This document shows positions 49,693-59,673 of a stretch of DNA of 64,000 nt, one piece after another. Below the pieces are notes generated by a model. That model made no database searches and had not been told where the DNA came from. It was given only the letters and a program-made list of their open reading frames with translations. Position numbers and translations under genes: made by a program. Every line of letters begins with the position of its first letter. The first letter of the stretch is position 1. Source of the stretch: Allantophomopsis cytisporea (taxonomy: Eukaryota > Ascomycota > Leotiomycetes > Phacidiales > Phacidiaceae); the NCBI GenBank assembly GCA_024752435.1, contig CP103028.1:62001-126000 (forward strand), in the 5' to 3' direction.

Positions 49693-52600
49693 TTAAGATT
49701 GAACTTGCTTAGCTTTAAGTAGCTGCACAACATTCATGTGACTGTTCTCTGCCGCGTACCACAGAGGTGTTCGTCCCTTGTTATCTCGGGCCTCGATATC
49801 AACGCCACTCTCTAGTAGCAGCCGCACGACGATCTCGTGTCCTTTCATTGCTGCCCATAGTAGCGGCGTCCGTCCATAAACACGATCTCGGGCCTCGATA
49901 TCAGCGCCACTCTCTAGTAGCAGCCGCACGGCAACCCCGTGTACGTTCCATACCGCCAATGATAGCGGCGTCCGCCCACAGACGCGATCTCGGGCCTCGA
50001 TATCAGCGCCACTCTCTAGTAGCAACCGTACAGCAACCTCGTGTCCGTTCAATGCTGCCCATGATAGTGGCGTCCGCCTATGGACACTATCTCGGGCCTC
50101 GATATCAGCGCCTTTTCCTAGTAGCAGCCGTACAGCAACCTCGTATCCGTTCAATGCTGCCCATGATAGCGGCGTCCGCCTATGGACACTATCTCGGGCC
50201 TCGATATCAGCGCCATTTTCTAGTAGCAGCCGTACAGCAACCTCATCTCCGTTCAGTGCTGCCCATGATAGCGGCGTCCTCCCACAGACAGTATCTCGGG
50301 CCTCGATATCAGCGCCATTTTCTAGTAGCAGCCGTACAGCAACCTCATCTCCGTTCAGTGCTGCCCATGATAGTGGCGTCCGCCTATGGACACTATCTCG
50401 GGCCTCGATATCAGCGCCATTTTCTAGTAGCAGCCGTACAGCAACCTCATCTCCGTTCAGTGCTGCCCATGATAGCGGCGTCCTCCCACAGACAGTATCT
50501 CGGGCCTCGATATCAGCGCCATTTTCTAGTAGCAGCCGTACAGCAACCTCATCTCCGTTCATTGCTGCCAATGATAGCGGCGTCTGGCTATTGTTATCTC
50601 GGGCCTCGATATCAGCGCCATTTTCTAGTAGCCACCGTACAGTAATCTCGTGTCCGTTTGATACTGCCCATGATAGTGGCGTCCGCCTATGGACACTATC
50701 TTGGGCCTCGATATCAGCGCCCTTTTCTAGTAGCAGCCGGACGACGATCTGGTGTCCGTTCAATGCTGCCCATGTTAGCGGCGTCCGGCCATCGATATCT
50801 CGGGCCTCAATATTAGCGCCGTTTTCGAGAAGTAGCCGCAGGGTGAACTCATTGCCACTTTGTGCTGCATAAGACAGCGGCGCCCGCCTGGCCAAGCCTT
50901 TCACGTCAACATCAACCTTTTCTGTAGTAAGAAAGAATCCCAGAATTGTTTCGTTTCCATGCTCAGCAATATGAGAAATGACACCTCTACGTCGTGTAAA
51001 AGTGAAGTCGCGACTAAACCTGTTACCTTTGACTCCATTTTTAGCATACGGCAGGTGAACGCCATGAACAGCAGACTCTCGTGCCTGATTTTCTTCCAAA
51101 AGTTCCAAAAATGCCTGGACTGCTTTATTACTGTTGGTAGCGAGTGCTGCAAAGATCGGTGTGCCATATCGCTCGTCTTCTACAGCGAAGCACGACTGAG
51201 CAGAAGCATTAATTCGAATGAGAGCTGACAGATCGCGTTCGGATAATATGTACGAGAGACTGACTGCCGGTGAATACCGACGTATTTCGTGTTTTTCAAA
51301 TAAGTTGTAATACTTTAGCCATTCTGTTACTGAGAAGTTCGGTAGAAAGTCTTTCTGACTAACTCCATTCTTTTCGGCTTCATCGGCATGGTGTAGGACA
51401 TTCTGGTTCACGTACTCCAAGAGTGGAAACCTTTTGACCACGTCTTCGCGAAGAGCTGCAGCTGGTTCAGATGACGACTTTGGAAGTGGACTGGGAAGGT
51501 CAAGTTGCACGACAGACTCAGAACTCATGTACTTGATACAGCATTGCTTGAGCGTTTCGTGACTTTGACCTGTAAAACTGCCTCTTAGGCCGGACCAGAT
51601 TGCTGCTAGTCCGTTGTCTTTGAGGAGGAAGTCCCTAACAGATTCATGTATAAACTGAATAGTTATTTTCTTGGATTTAGTGTACTCGGCAAGCCCCTTC
51701 GAGTTATCGAGGATATATCTCTTGATGTCGCTACTTGAGATCTCATCCGAGTGACAACTAGATAAGCTTTCGGGTTCGAGTCCGGAAATTATTGCGAAGT
51801 ACAGTTGCTCGGGAGTGAGCGGGTGCCTTGCGTAGAGTATCCACTGAATACACAAAAGAAGTCCGTACGTATTTTTGTTATCACGAGTCAGGATGTCACG
51901 AAACAAATCGTCGAGACCTTTAGGTATGGTTTTAAGTCGCTTATCGAGTGCATGTATGCGTCCTTGGTCATACTCTTTATTTAGGATGTCTACCACAAGA
52001 ACTACCCACATGAAGACACCAGATGACTTCTCTTGGAGGTCAGAACGGATTTGCTCAGCACGCGTGCTATGCCCGATATGTAACGTACTGCTCAGATAGC
52101 TGGCGATATCCTGACGATGTTCTTCTCGTCTTTCAAGTACGAAGCTAAGTCCTTTCTCGATTGTGATATGTGGGTAATGCCTACTTGCGAAGCAGATGTG
52201 TAGTCTTGTTTCCTCGGAGGCAACAAGTCTGCTTAGAAATGATACCATGTCTCGGATTTGCGATTCCTCGCACTCATCCAGTGCATCAATGAAGCAAATG
52301 ACTGAGGATTCCCCTAGGCCTTGGATAGCTTCTTCGAAGAGAGACTTTAGCGATTCGATACTCCACTGGTGACCGACTGTCACAAGGTCTAACACGCACT
52401 GGAGATCTGGAAGTCTTTGAAGCAACTGCCATAAAAGCGATCGATACAGACCGATTGTAGACTTTTCCAAGTCATCTCCTCGAGCGTTTAAGAAGAACGA
52501 TATGATTATCTTTTGTTTCATCGTTCGACGGGCATCAGAATAGGCAAACTTCATCAAAGTCGACTTTCCGGCTCCAGGTTTCCCTTTAATCCACAGGAAA

Positions 52601-53033
52601 CCGTGGTGATCGCTAAGCTTGTTGATGTCAAGCCAATCAAGGTATTGAGGGATTTTCAGAAGCCATTGGCATGTTTTTGCGTGTTCTTTCTTTATGCTCA
52701 TTTGGCGAGCACCAATCTGATCGAACTTCAGCGATTCAAGTAAGATTCGTCTCGGGTCATCTCCGCTGATGGTTCTTTCGGGGTGGATATTGTTTACTGA
52801 GGTCTTGTCAATGAATGGCCGCAACTCCTTTTTCAAAAATGAACAGTACCAATCATGTCTCGACCAATGCCGACGTTTCCATGGTGGTTTGAAATACCTT
52901 GACCGTCAAAGCGAATCGATTCTTGGTTCCGACCATGACGATGTTCGGTGGTCTCATTTGAGGCAAAGTGTTTCTCCTCATTGTGCTGTACGCGGTCCTC
53001 ATTAGGCTTTCGTCTCTTATTTGGGGGTTCCAT
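49693..53033 (-). CDS. NLR receptor: N-terminal amyloid-type motif, NACHT, near-identical ankyrin array (module 2)
   Basis: Second STAND/NLR gene, read from 53033 down to 49693. The main open frame (52836-49693, 1047 codons) has NACHT with Walker A GKPGAGKS, Walker B ICFIDALDE and the GVFMWVVLVVDIL helix, then about 13 ankyrin units at the C-terminus. The N-terminal part (53033-52833) lies in another frame: MEPPNKRRKPNEDR, a basic NLS-like start, then FDGQGISNHHGNVGIG at residues 42-57, resembling the C-terminus of the divergent PNP_UDP gene. The two frames overlap at 52833-52836, beside TTTTT and AAAAA runs. Either a short intron joins them (for example 52761-52849, phase-compatible but with a weak GGAG acceptor), or one base is missing. 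A splice-compatible upstream exon also exists: the frame 53350-53078 could join just before the ATG. Expected length is about 1,110 aa. Inferred role: sensor whose ankyrin array binds a ligand and templates the effector. Confidence 0.82.
49700..50930 (-). repeat. Tandem ankyrin-coding array, 102-bp units with a 204-bp duplication
   Basis: About 12 consecutive 33-35-residue ankyrin units with consensus RTPLSWAALNGDEVAVRLLL plus ENGADIEARD. Central units are almost identical in DNA. A two-unit block at 50181-50384 is repeated with a 204-bp offset from 50385, essentially without change over about 170 bp, alternating TVCG and SVHR linkers. Differences cluster at the residue after NG (D, H or Y) and at LLLEN/LLLES/LLLGK. 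Such high internal identity suggests recent slippage or gene conversion. Confidence 0.9.
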
Positions 53034-53977
53034 GCTGTTTGTGAAAAGTATGAACCAATCGCGGGATCATTTGCCGGCTACCTGGTATATTCGAGGTTTC
53101 GGAGTGCATCGGAATGCCTCCAGAGTCTATTCGTGTACAGATTGGTCGCAGATATCAAGGTTATCAGAGGGTTGTTTTGCTTGAACACAACTGAAAGCGG
53201 GATCTCGAGACAGCTTAGGGCCTCTTGACGACAAGCAGCAATTTGTTGGCGCCTAGACTGAGGAAGATATTTGTTGTAATGATAACGAGGCTGGGTTGCG
53301 ACTTCGTATAAATTGGCCAAAGAAGCTGACATATCTGGAGCCGGAATCAAGACCGGGGTACCCTAAGTCCTACAGGACTGTGATGAGAGGAGCTCCCCAC
53401 CCGCATCAAACAGAGCCTAAATTTCGCCATTTTCATGATCGTTATACCCTGTCTGGGAGGGTGACTTTACACACGGACGCATCCTCCAATACTCCAAGAA
53501 TTACCAAACCCTCCTATGATGCCAACAGTATGCCGGCGTAATATAATGGGTAGCATGACAAAGTGGTTGTATTGAGAGCCTTACTGAGTATTTACCACCA
53601 GTTTTCCGTCCTTTAGATCATGATTCCAGGATCGATACTAAAATGTGGGCAGAGAATATGGCGACCCATGATGTTGTTTTGTGTATCCCCAACAGCTGAT
53701 GCAATAACACGGCCTAAGACGAATCACAAAAAAGAAGCTCTCAACACGCATAGCCTTGCTGAATAGCACTGCGCTGCAATGCCTTCTTCTGAATTGGGTC
53801 TTCACTGATCATGTGGTGGACATTCCTCAGGGTTTCATCAGCGCTTCAAACGTATCGAATAGCCTTGCGCTTTTTTGTCCTAATAGATACAGCATTGTTG
53901 TCCTAACCTACTTGACTACTCAAAATTACTTAATGAGACCTCTTTGACATACCCAAATTCTGTGATTATAGTCAACA
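53034..53977. other. Divergent promoter region of module 2
   Basis: About 940 bp between the NLR2 ATG (-) and the PNP_UDP ATG (+). A 90-codon minus-strand frame (53078-53350, ending LRNLEYTR) lies just upstream of the NLR. Its GTAGCC donor and the ACAAACAG acceptor before the NLR ATG would splice it in frame, so it may be an upstream coding exon or a leader with a small ORF. No other feature seen. Confidence 0.45.
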
Positions 53978-55391
53978 ATGAATTCTCTGCGACCTGAGTC
54001 ATACAATGTAGTATGGATTGCACCGCTAGAGATCGAAGCACAGGCTGCCTTACACATGCTAGATCGCAGACATGTTGGTAAATTTCCTATGGGTCGTGGC
54101 GACGATCATATATTTCGAGCAGGTGATATTTGTGGACACAACGTTGTTATCGCAACGCTTCCGGCTGGCCAAGAATACGGGACTGGCTCAGCTGCCGCTC
54201 TCGCCAGCCAGGCGAAGAAGTTCTTTCCAAATCTTTGGTTCGGCCTTCTGGTCGGTGTGGTCAGTGCTCCAACCGCTTCTTATTCTTCATCATCGAAAAA
54301 TAAGTTCGAGTTGATCTACAGACTCCGTTCATACTAGCAGAATATTATTAGCCGTCTGACTAGAAAGAAATGACTAACTTTATTACTGGTAGGCGGCTGG
54401 TCTCCCGAACCTCAGACGAAATCCGCCACGAGATATTCGGCTTGGTGATGTTCTAGTCGGCCTCCCAGATGTTGACAGTTCAGGACTCGTTGCCTACGAC
54501 TTAGGTAGAGAGACTGACACGGATGGACTTGTACTTTTGCGACAGGGCCACATTTTAGCCCAAACTGAGCCCGTTGTAAGGTCTGCCATTGGTAGCCTCA
54601 AGCTCGATTCACCAAACGAAACGAAGCTATTCTTACACTATTATGAGGCCATGAAGGATGAAGAGCATTCATATGGCACATTCACGGATCCTGGACAGGA
54701 AAATGATAAGCTCTACCAGATTGACGAAGACGGGGCCGAATATCTCGTGGAAAGAGAGCAGAGGCCAGACTCTAAGCGCAATAGAGTTTGGTATGGATCA
54801 ATAGGTTCGGGCGAGAAGCTCATGAAAAACGCCACAATACGAGATGCGTTGAGGGACAAGCATAACATTATTGGTCTGGAGATGGAGGCAGCTGGGACCG
54901 TGAATCGAATTCCTGTTGGAGTTATTAGGGGCGTATGCGATTATGCTGACAAACACAAGAATTGGGACTGGCAGCCTTATGCTGCTGCTATGGCTGCTGC
55001 GTATGGCAAAGCGATCCTGTCCCAAATTGGTGTTCGCCCCGAACCGACGAGTTCGACGGAGTAGTAAGTGGAATTCTTGCAATATTGTTTTTGCTATTAA
55101 GATATCGGCCCAGTCCCTTTCTTCCCATGTGTGATACCGTTTATGAGAGGATCTAGCAGCTAATTCTTAGCTAGTAGATCGAGACTTATCTCTACAGATC
55201 CTAAGCCAAGTAAGCGCCACATAGAGCCGTCTGGGGACTCGGACGAGGAAGATAATCGAAAGAAGCGCCGAGGCTCTAGGAATATAGACGAGAGTTCAGC
55301 TGGTCGATATTGTACTTCATTTTCCGGTCAAGGCAACCAAAACATAGGATCTGGAAGTATTTCTATTGGAGGGTCGCAAATTTTCCATTGA
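53978..55391 (+). CDS. PNP_UDP-domain protein with C-terminal amyloid-type motif (module 2 effector)
   Basis: Nucleoside-phosphorylase-fold protein (PNP_UDP_1), a domain that fungi usually carry at the N-terminus of NLRs but which here is a separate gene. Exons: 53978-54259, 54393-55063 and 55211-55391 (377 aa). Landmarks: YNVVWIAPLEIEAQAAL, ATLPAGQEYGTGSAAALASQ, PPRDIRLGDVLVGLPD, HNIIGLEMEAAG and IRGVCDYADKHKNWDWQPYA. After the domain come a basic NLS-like stretch (NRKKRRGSRN) and the terminal motif FSGQGNQNIGSGSISIGGSQ at residues 355-374, which resembles the N-terminal motif of the divergent NLR. The last intron is delicate. With the strong GTAAGT donor, the first acceptor (CTACAG) gives an immediate stop, and only an acceptor 12 nt further (CCAAG) keeps the motif. 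Weaker donors with the CTACAG acceptor also reach it. Enzyme activity, for instance nucleoside or NAD-type hydrolysis, is not shown. Confidence 0.8.
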
Positions 55392-55924
55392 GATCAATTC
55401 TGGGGGGCCTTTACAGTTGCTTGATTACTATCCAAGAAGGATTCTCGAGTGGCTCGAAAAACTAGAGATCTCTCAGGCTGTTATAACTGCAATGTCTCTT
55501 ATCATGCGACAAACCAATTTTAGTTTTCTTCTGCGAGTTATGTTATGTTATGTTATAGGAGTTGATCTTCTTCAAAACGTATGGACAGTGAAAACCTCTG
55601 TGACTAAATTCGGTCATGGAATATAATTGGAGCATGCTATGTATATATTTCATGAACGAAATCAATGCTCAACAGTCATCCATAAGTTGTGACACGAGAC
55701 GGATCATACGTTAGGTAATATGACACAAATTTCGAATTCTGGGGATGAGAAGTAGGGTGTAAAATTGCAATCCAGAATCTGATACTAAAGAGCATATCTG
55801 TGTATTTCATCTCGCCCATTTCAGGTATTCCCTAACTCCGATTGAACCTTGCCTCCAAGACGACTACGATTAGTACTCCTTTACTCAACAATAACTCCAA
55901 TATAAAACAAAAGCATTCCCACAA
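55392..55924. other. Convergent 3' flanks of the PNP_UDP gene and GCN5
   Basis: About 530 bp with no coding signal beyond an 86-codon chance frame overlapping the end of the effector gene. Confidence 0.5.
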
Positions 55925-57336
55925 TTACGGCTCAAGATGCGACCACTCGGGAATAGCCTTAATCTGCTGCCACATGAATTTCTCAAGCTTATTAGCACTC
56001 TTCGCATACGGCGTCGTCCCATTATTATACTTCCGACAATTGTCATAAATAAGCTTCGCATCCCTGATGAAATCCTTAGGAGTGACATACTTATCCGCTT
56101 CAAGCTTAGCTTCCATTGTACTAAGATCCATAGGCTCCTTAATGACATTATAGTAATCGGCAACATCCTCTCGGGAGACCGGGTGAATGAAGGGCCACGC
56201 AGAAGCGTGATTCTGCATGTCGTTCAGCAGATGGAGAAGTTGGTTGTAATTTGGCCCGTGTCGTGGCTGGCGTGCAAGCTCGTCCATGTCTGGGGACCAG
56301 CCGGAATTTTTGATCGCCGCAATGCTCAATGGGTCGATCTTGCTTACTCCTTTTGCCCATTGCTTTGGTGGTTGGTGCACGTCGTGGCTCTTGCTGAAGG
56401 CTCGGATTTTGGCGTGCACTGCTTCCTTCTGCTTCGATAGCATACGTCCTAATTCTAAATATCTCACTCTTGGCAGCATTGTACACTGCATGATGGTTCC
56501 GCCCTCATAGTCCTTGATGTATCCCATCCAGACTGGTTTCGGAAGCGTGATTTCCTTCGTGAAGCCTTGCTTCTTGAAGAACCCAATGGCGTAGTTGTCG
56601 GCATATGTCAAGAAATGCATGACGTCGGAGGTGGCTTTCACATAGTCTTTCAAGTGACACATGAGATGAGCACCATATCCTTTGACTTGTTGATCTGACG
56701 AAATAGCAAAAAACACAATCTCAGCAAATTGTCGTCCCTTGAAAGACCTGTATGTAATACCACCAACAACTTCCAGGGGCTTCTTGACGATCGCAATGGA
56801 TACATGAGTTCGATCGTATACGAGACGTGCGATATAATCTTTTGGCATCTTGGGAAGTTGCTTTTGAAAAATGCATTTGAGACCGGTAAGGACAATCAAA
56901 CTCTCACGGGCATTATCATTGTTCACAGCTCGGAATTCGATTTCACCGGTGCGCTCCTCGATTACTGCAGGCTAACAAGGGTCAGCTTATCTTTCTGTGT
57001 TGATGTGCGACATGAGAGGCCGAACCTATGGCCTTGGACGTAAGGCTGAAGCTACGTCTTGAGTGTATAGCTAACAGAGTATGATTTGATAAGACGTGAC
57101 TCACCTTCTCCGGGAAAGGAATCGGTACTAGTTTCTCTGGCTTAGCAGAGACGACGTCTGTCTCCGGTGTGCTAGAATATGATGGTTTGATGCGTTTCGC
57201 GGCAAATGAGATAAGAGGCCCCTCCAAGGCCTTGCGCTTTGCAGCATCTATAGGGCTTGCTATTAGTATACCAAGCTCCTCTGTAATTGTACGACAAACG
57301 GCACGATAACTTACTCTCTTCCTTCATCAGACCCAT
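55925..57336 (-). CDS. GCN5: Histone acetyltransferase Gcn5
   Basis: Catalytic subunit of SAGA/ADA complexes, acetylating histone H3 in the nucleus. Three exons: 57315-57336, 57105-57247 and 55925-56971, all GT-AG, 403 aa, the usual fungal size. The N-terminus is basic (NAAKRKALEGP, FAAKRIKPSY). The GNAT domain starts at VIEERTGEIEFRAVNNDN and includes the catalytic Glu in FAEIVFFAI (about residue 139), the acetyl-CoA loop QQVKGYGAHL (149-158) and YIKDYEGGTIMQC. A bromodomain fills about 310-400 (WPFIHPVSREDVADYYNVIK ... LIYDNCRKYN). An alternative ATG at 57387 would add 17 residues in the same frame, so the exact start is open. This is a conserved housekeeping gene and a useful anchor for synteny. 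Confidence 0.95.
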
Positions 57337-57772
57337 GGCTAGGGTCTTGGTGGGCGTAAAGTCAAAATAGGCACCACAGAGAATCAAAACCTGTAGAATT
57401 CACTGCTTGAATACCCTGGATGGATGTTATCACTTATTATTGGACTTTGCTCTGTATACTGTATAGATACTTGATAACAAAGAAAAATGGATATAAGATG
57501 CGAAGATGTAAGATCTCAAATCTGCCCTTGCGGAGACTAGTAATGACACCTAGGCATTTACCAATGAGTTATGATAAGGTAAGGTGGGTAATCTTCTATC
57601 TTCCTAAGCACGTGTATAAGCAGACCGCCGAAGCGAAACGTTAAGTTGAGAAACTCTATAAATACCCATAGCAGAGAGGACCTGAAAGATTGTAGAAGGC
57701 AAGCAATTGACAAAATGAATATAAAAAAGGACTAGCATTATATTTAGGCGAAACGCCGTCATTTACAAACAG
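57337..57772. other. Gap upstream of GCN5
   Basis: GCN5 promoter region and about 350 bp of AT-rich DNA. No gene seen. Confidence 0.5.
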
Positions 57773-58525
57773 ATGCGGGAGCTAATTCTCGACGGTACAA
57801 AGTCGGATAGTCGAACCGCTGCCATCGAAGCCAACACCCGTGATCACGACGTAATCACATTCAACTGCAGCACCAGGCCCACGCCTAAAGGAGCGAAGGT
57901 CATCACCGGTGACCGTCTAGCTCCCGATGGCTACAAAGGTCTAAACGGTCTGACATTCGACACCATTCTCGACACATGGACAGCCGACTCCATAGCTAGT
58001 TGATGCATTGCGGGGCTGCACGTCCCGCGACATTTGCATATCCACAACCAGTGTCAACGACCCCATCCGTGCGCAAGCCCCACTATCGGAAGATTCGCCG
58101 GCCATTCATTCCGAGAAGTCTAACTTCATATACGGTGCCGGCAAACGGGGAGGGGAACTAGCTGCAGAAAATGTGGCGTACAGACACTGATTGCAAGCCC
58201 TGGAAGAATCTCAGAACCCACGAAGGCATCGATGGCCGTGTTCTTTGGTGGCTGGGGCGATTGCAGGGCAGTGGACGGACTCATGCGCCTGGTCCTTGGG
58301 ATAACAGGTTGCAATACATTGATGCACGATATCGCCTCGTTCGTATTGATGCAGGAGAGAAAAGTGTTGGCGGTATGTACAACATTGTTGACGAGCCACG
58401 GCTGTACATACCACAATGAGCGAGTTCTTGGACACTGCGGACGTCACTGCGGACGTCACTGCTGGCGACCATGCTCAGTTGGTCTGAAAGAACTCTGTCA
58501 TTTTCAGTGCGGGCATAGAGCTGTA
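57773..58525 (+). pseudogene. Broken NAD-dependent epimerase/dehydratase-type gene
   Basis: Remains of a Rossmann-fold epimerase/reductase spread over two frames. The start (MRELILDGTKSDSRTAAIEA) matches the N-terminal nucleotide-binding strand and loop, but the GGTK-type glycine is Asp here. GAKVITGDRLAPDGYKGLNG and FDTILDTWTAD follow in the first frame, which stops at 58001-58003. The next pieces (ISTTSVNDPIRAQAPLSEDS, KRGGELAA) are in a second frame that stops again. A third stretch (RVLWWLGRLQGSGRTHAPGP, LQYIDARY, GEKSVGGMYNIVDEP) continues after it. Near 58436 a 12-bp unit (ACTGCGGACGTC) is duplicated inside what would be a MSEFLDTADVTAGD segment. Multiple stops and frame changes mean no working protein. 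Confidence 0.7.
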
Positions 58526-59052
58526 GACTGAGCTGCCTTGTTGACTTCCTCCGGGTCTAACCACGATTTCACGTTCAATTACAATGTTAAGGAAGCCCTC
58601 GCTACAAGCCTCCATGCCAGGCTTGTGCGAGATACAGTTGCGGACACTTGAACATGGCTTCAGAGCTGAGATGAAGAGCTACCAGCTGATGGGAGAGTTG
58701 ACCTCGATCAGAAGAGGAGGCAGTGATACTTTGTTGATTTTCTGTGAGGCCTACACTTTAACTCTAGTTATTACTCGCAAGCCTCTTAATTACCCTTGTT
58801 TGAATCACTTAGGTTGAACACCAATTTCAAGTGACTTGGTAGCCATGTTAGCTATAGGTTGATAGACATACATGATAAGATATTTCAAGGTTTTTGTGAC
58901 ATCCACCATAGTGTATTATCCAGGACAGACATACAGTGGCACTAATCACGGGGTGTATTCGCTTCTCGCTGGAGAAGCTCTGGTTTCTGCAGTGACTTTT
59001 TGGATGAACATCTGCATGCATTCCAGTTTTGCTACTTTCCAATTTCGTCAGA
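58526..59052. other. Gap between relics
   Basis: No recognisable coding sequence. Short frames only. Confidence 0.45.
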
Positions 59053-59590
59053 ATGGAGGTCATGAATGTCTCCGAATGCTTTCAGGAAGCCGATGGCGAA
59101 TTGCAATTCTTTCATACCAAAGTCTTGTACAAGGAAGGTGATGATGCATACCTTGCACGATCGTCCTCTCGCGCCACCAAAGAATTTCGCCACAATCCCA
59201 CAAGAAGTTCTTACAAATGAGGTTATCATACAAAAAGCATACTACTGCCCACCAATTCCTGCAGATTGCCATATAGTTCCTTCTCCAGTACCGCACGACT
59301 ATCATATCAAGCCCCCAAATCTCATAGGATACCAGTCGGAATGAAATCTCCTCGAGAGTGCTCAACAGGATCTACAAGCCTGTGAGATTCTACTTCGGAA
59401 TTCATATCCAAATATTGCAACATATAATGGTTGTGAAGTCGAAATTGGAAGAGTTACCGGTGTGTATTTCCCCAGATATTAGATGACTTTGTTGGAAAGG
59501 TTTAATCCAGAAGATCTCAGGAATTCGAATTTCTTTAGGAGAGACCGTAACATCTCGGAAAGCACAGCAGATCAGTTTCAATTCTAGTTA
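59053..59590 (+). pseudogene. Broken protein-kinase-like gene fragment
   Basis: N-terminal part of a fungal Ser/Thr-kinase-like protein in pieces. First frame: VSECFQEADGELQFFHTKVL then EGDDAYLARSSSRATKEF, ending at a stop near 59218. A second frame takes over with YYCPPIPADCHIVPSPVPHD and HIKPPNLIGYQSE, stop near 59342. It then resumes with QACEILLRNSYPNIATYNGC, EVEIGRVTGVYFPRY, a stop, and MTLLERFNPEDLR. The PNIATYNGC ... GRVTG ... MTLLERF order matches the beta4-beta5-hinge region of a kinase family I recall from Leotiomycetes. The catalytic loop and C-lobe are absent. I am less sure of the family than of the decay. Confidence 0.5.
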
Positions 59591-59673
59591 TGAAACAAGA
59601 TTTCTTGAGAGATAGAAGAAATTCAGATTGATGGATAGCGTTTTTCAAATTGTATAGCGACCTCACTCGTCAA

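Noticed and set aside
50181..50588. Regular DNA repeats that at first glance could suggest a CRISPR-like or satellite array
   Set aside because: The 102-bp period equals one 34-residue ankyrin unit and the minus-strand frame is open throughout, so it is protein-coding.
49767..50645. 292-codon plus-strand frame with repeating LGPRYQRHFLVAAVQQP units
   Set aside because: It is the antisense shadow of the ankyrin-coding repeats of NLR2. The repeat structure keeps the opposite frame open; there is no independent start or splice support.
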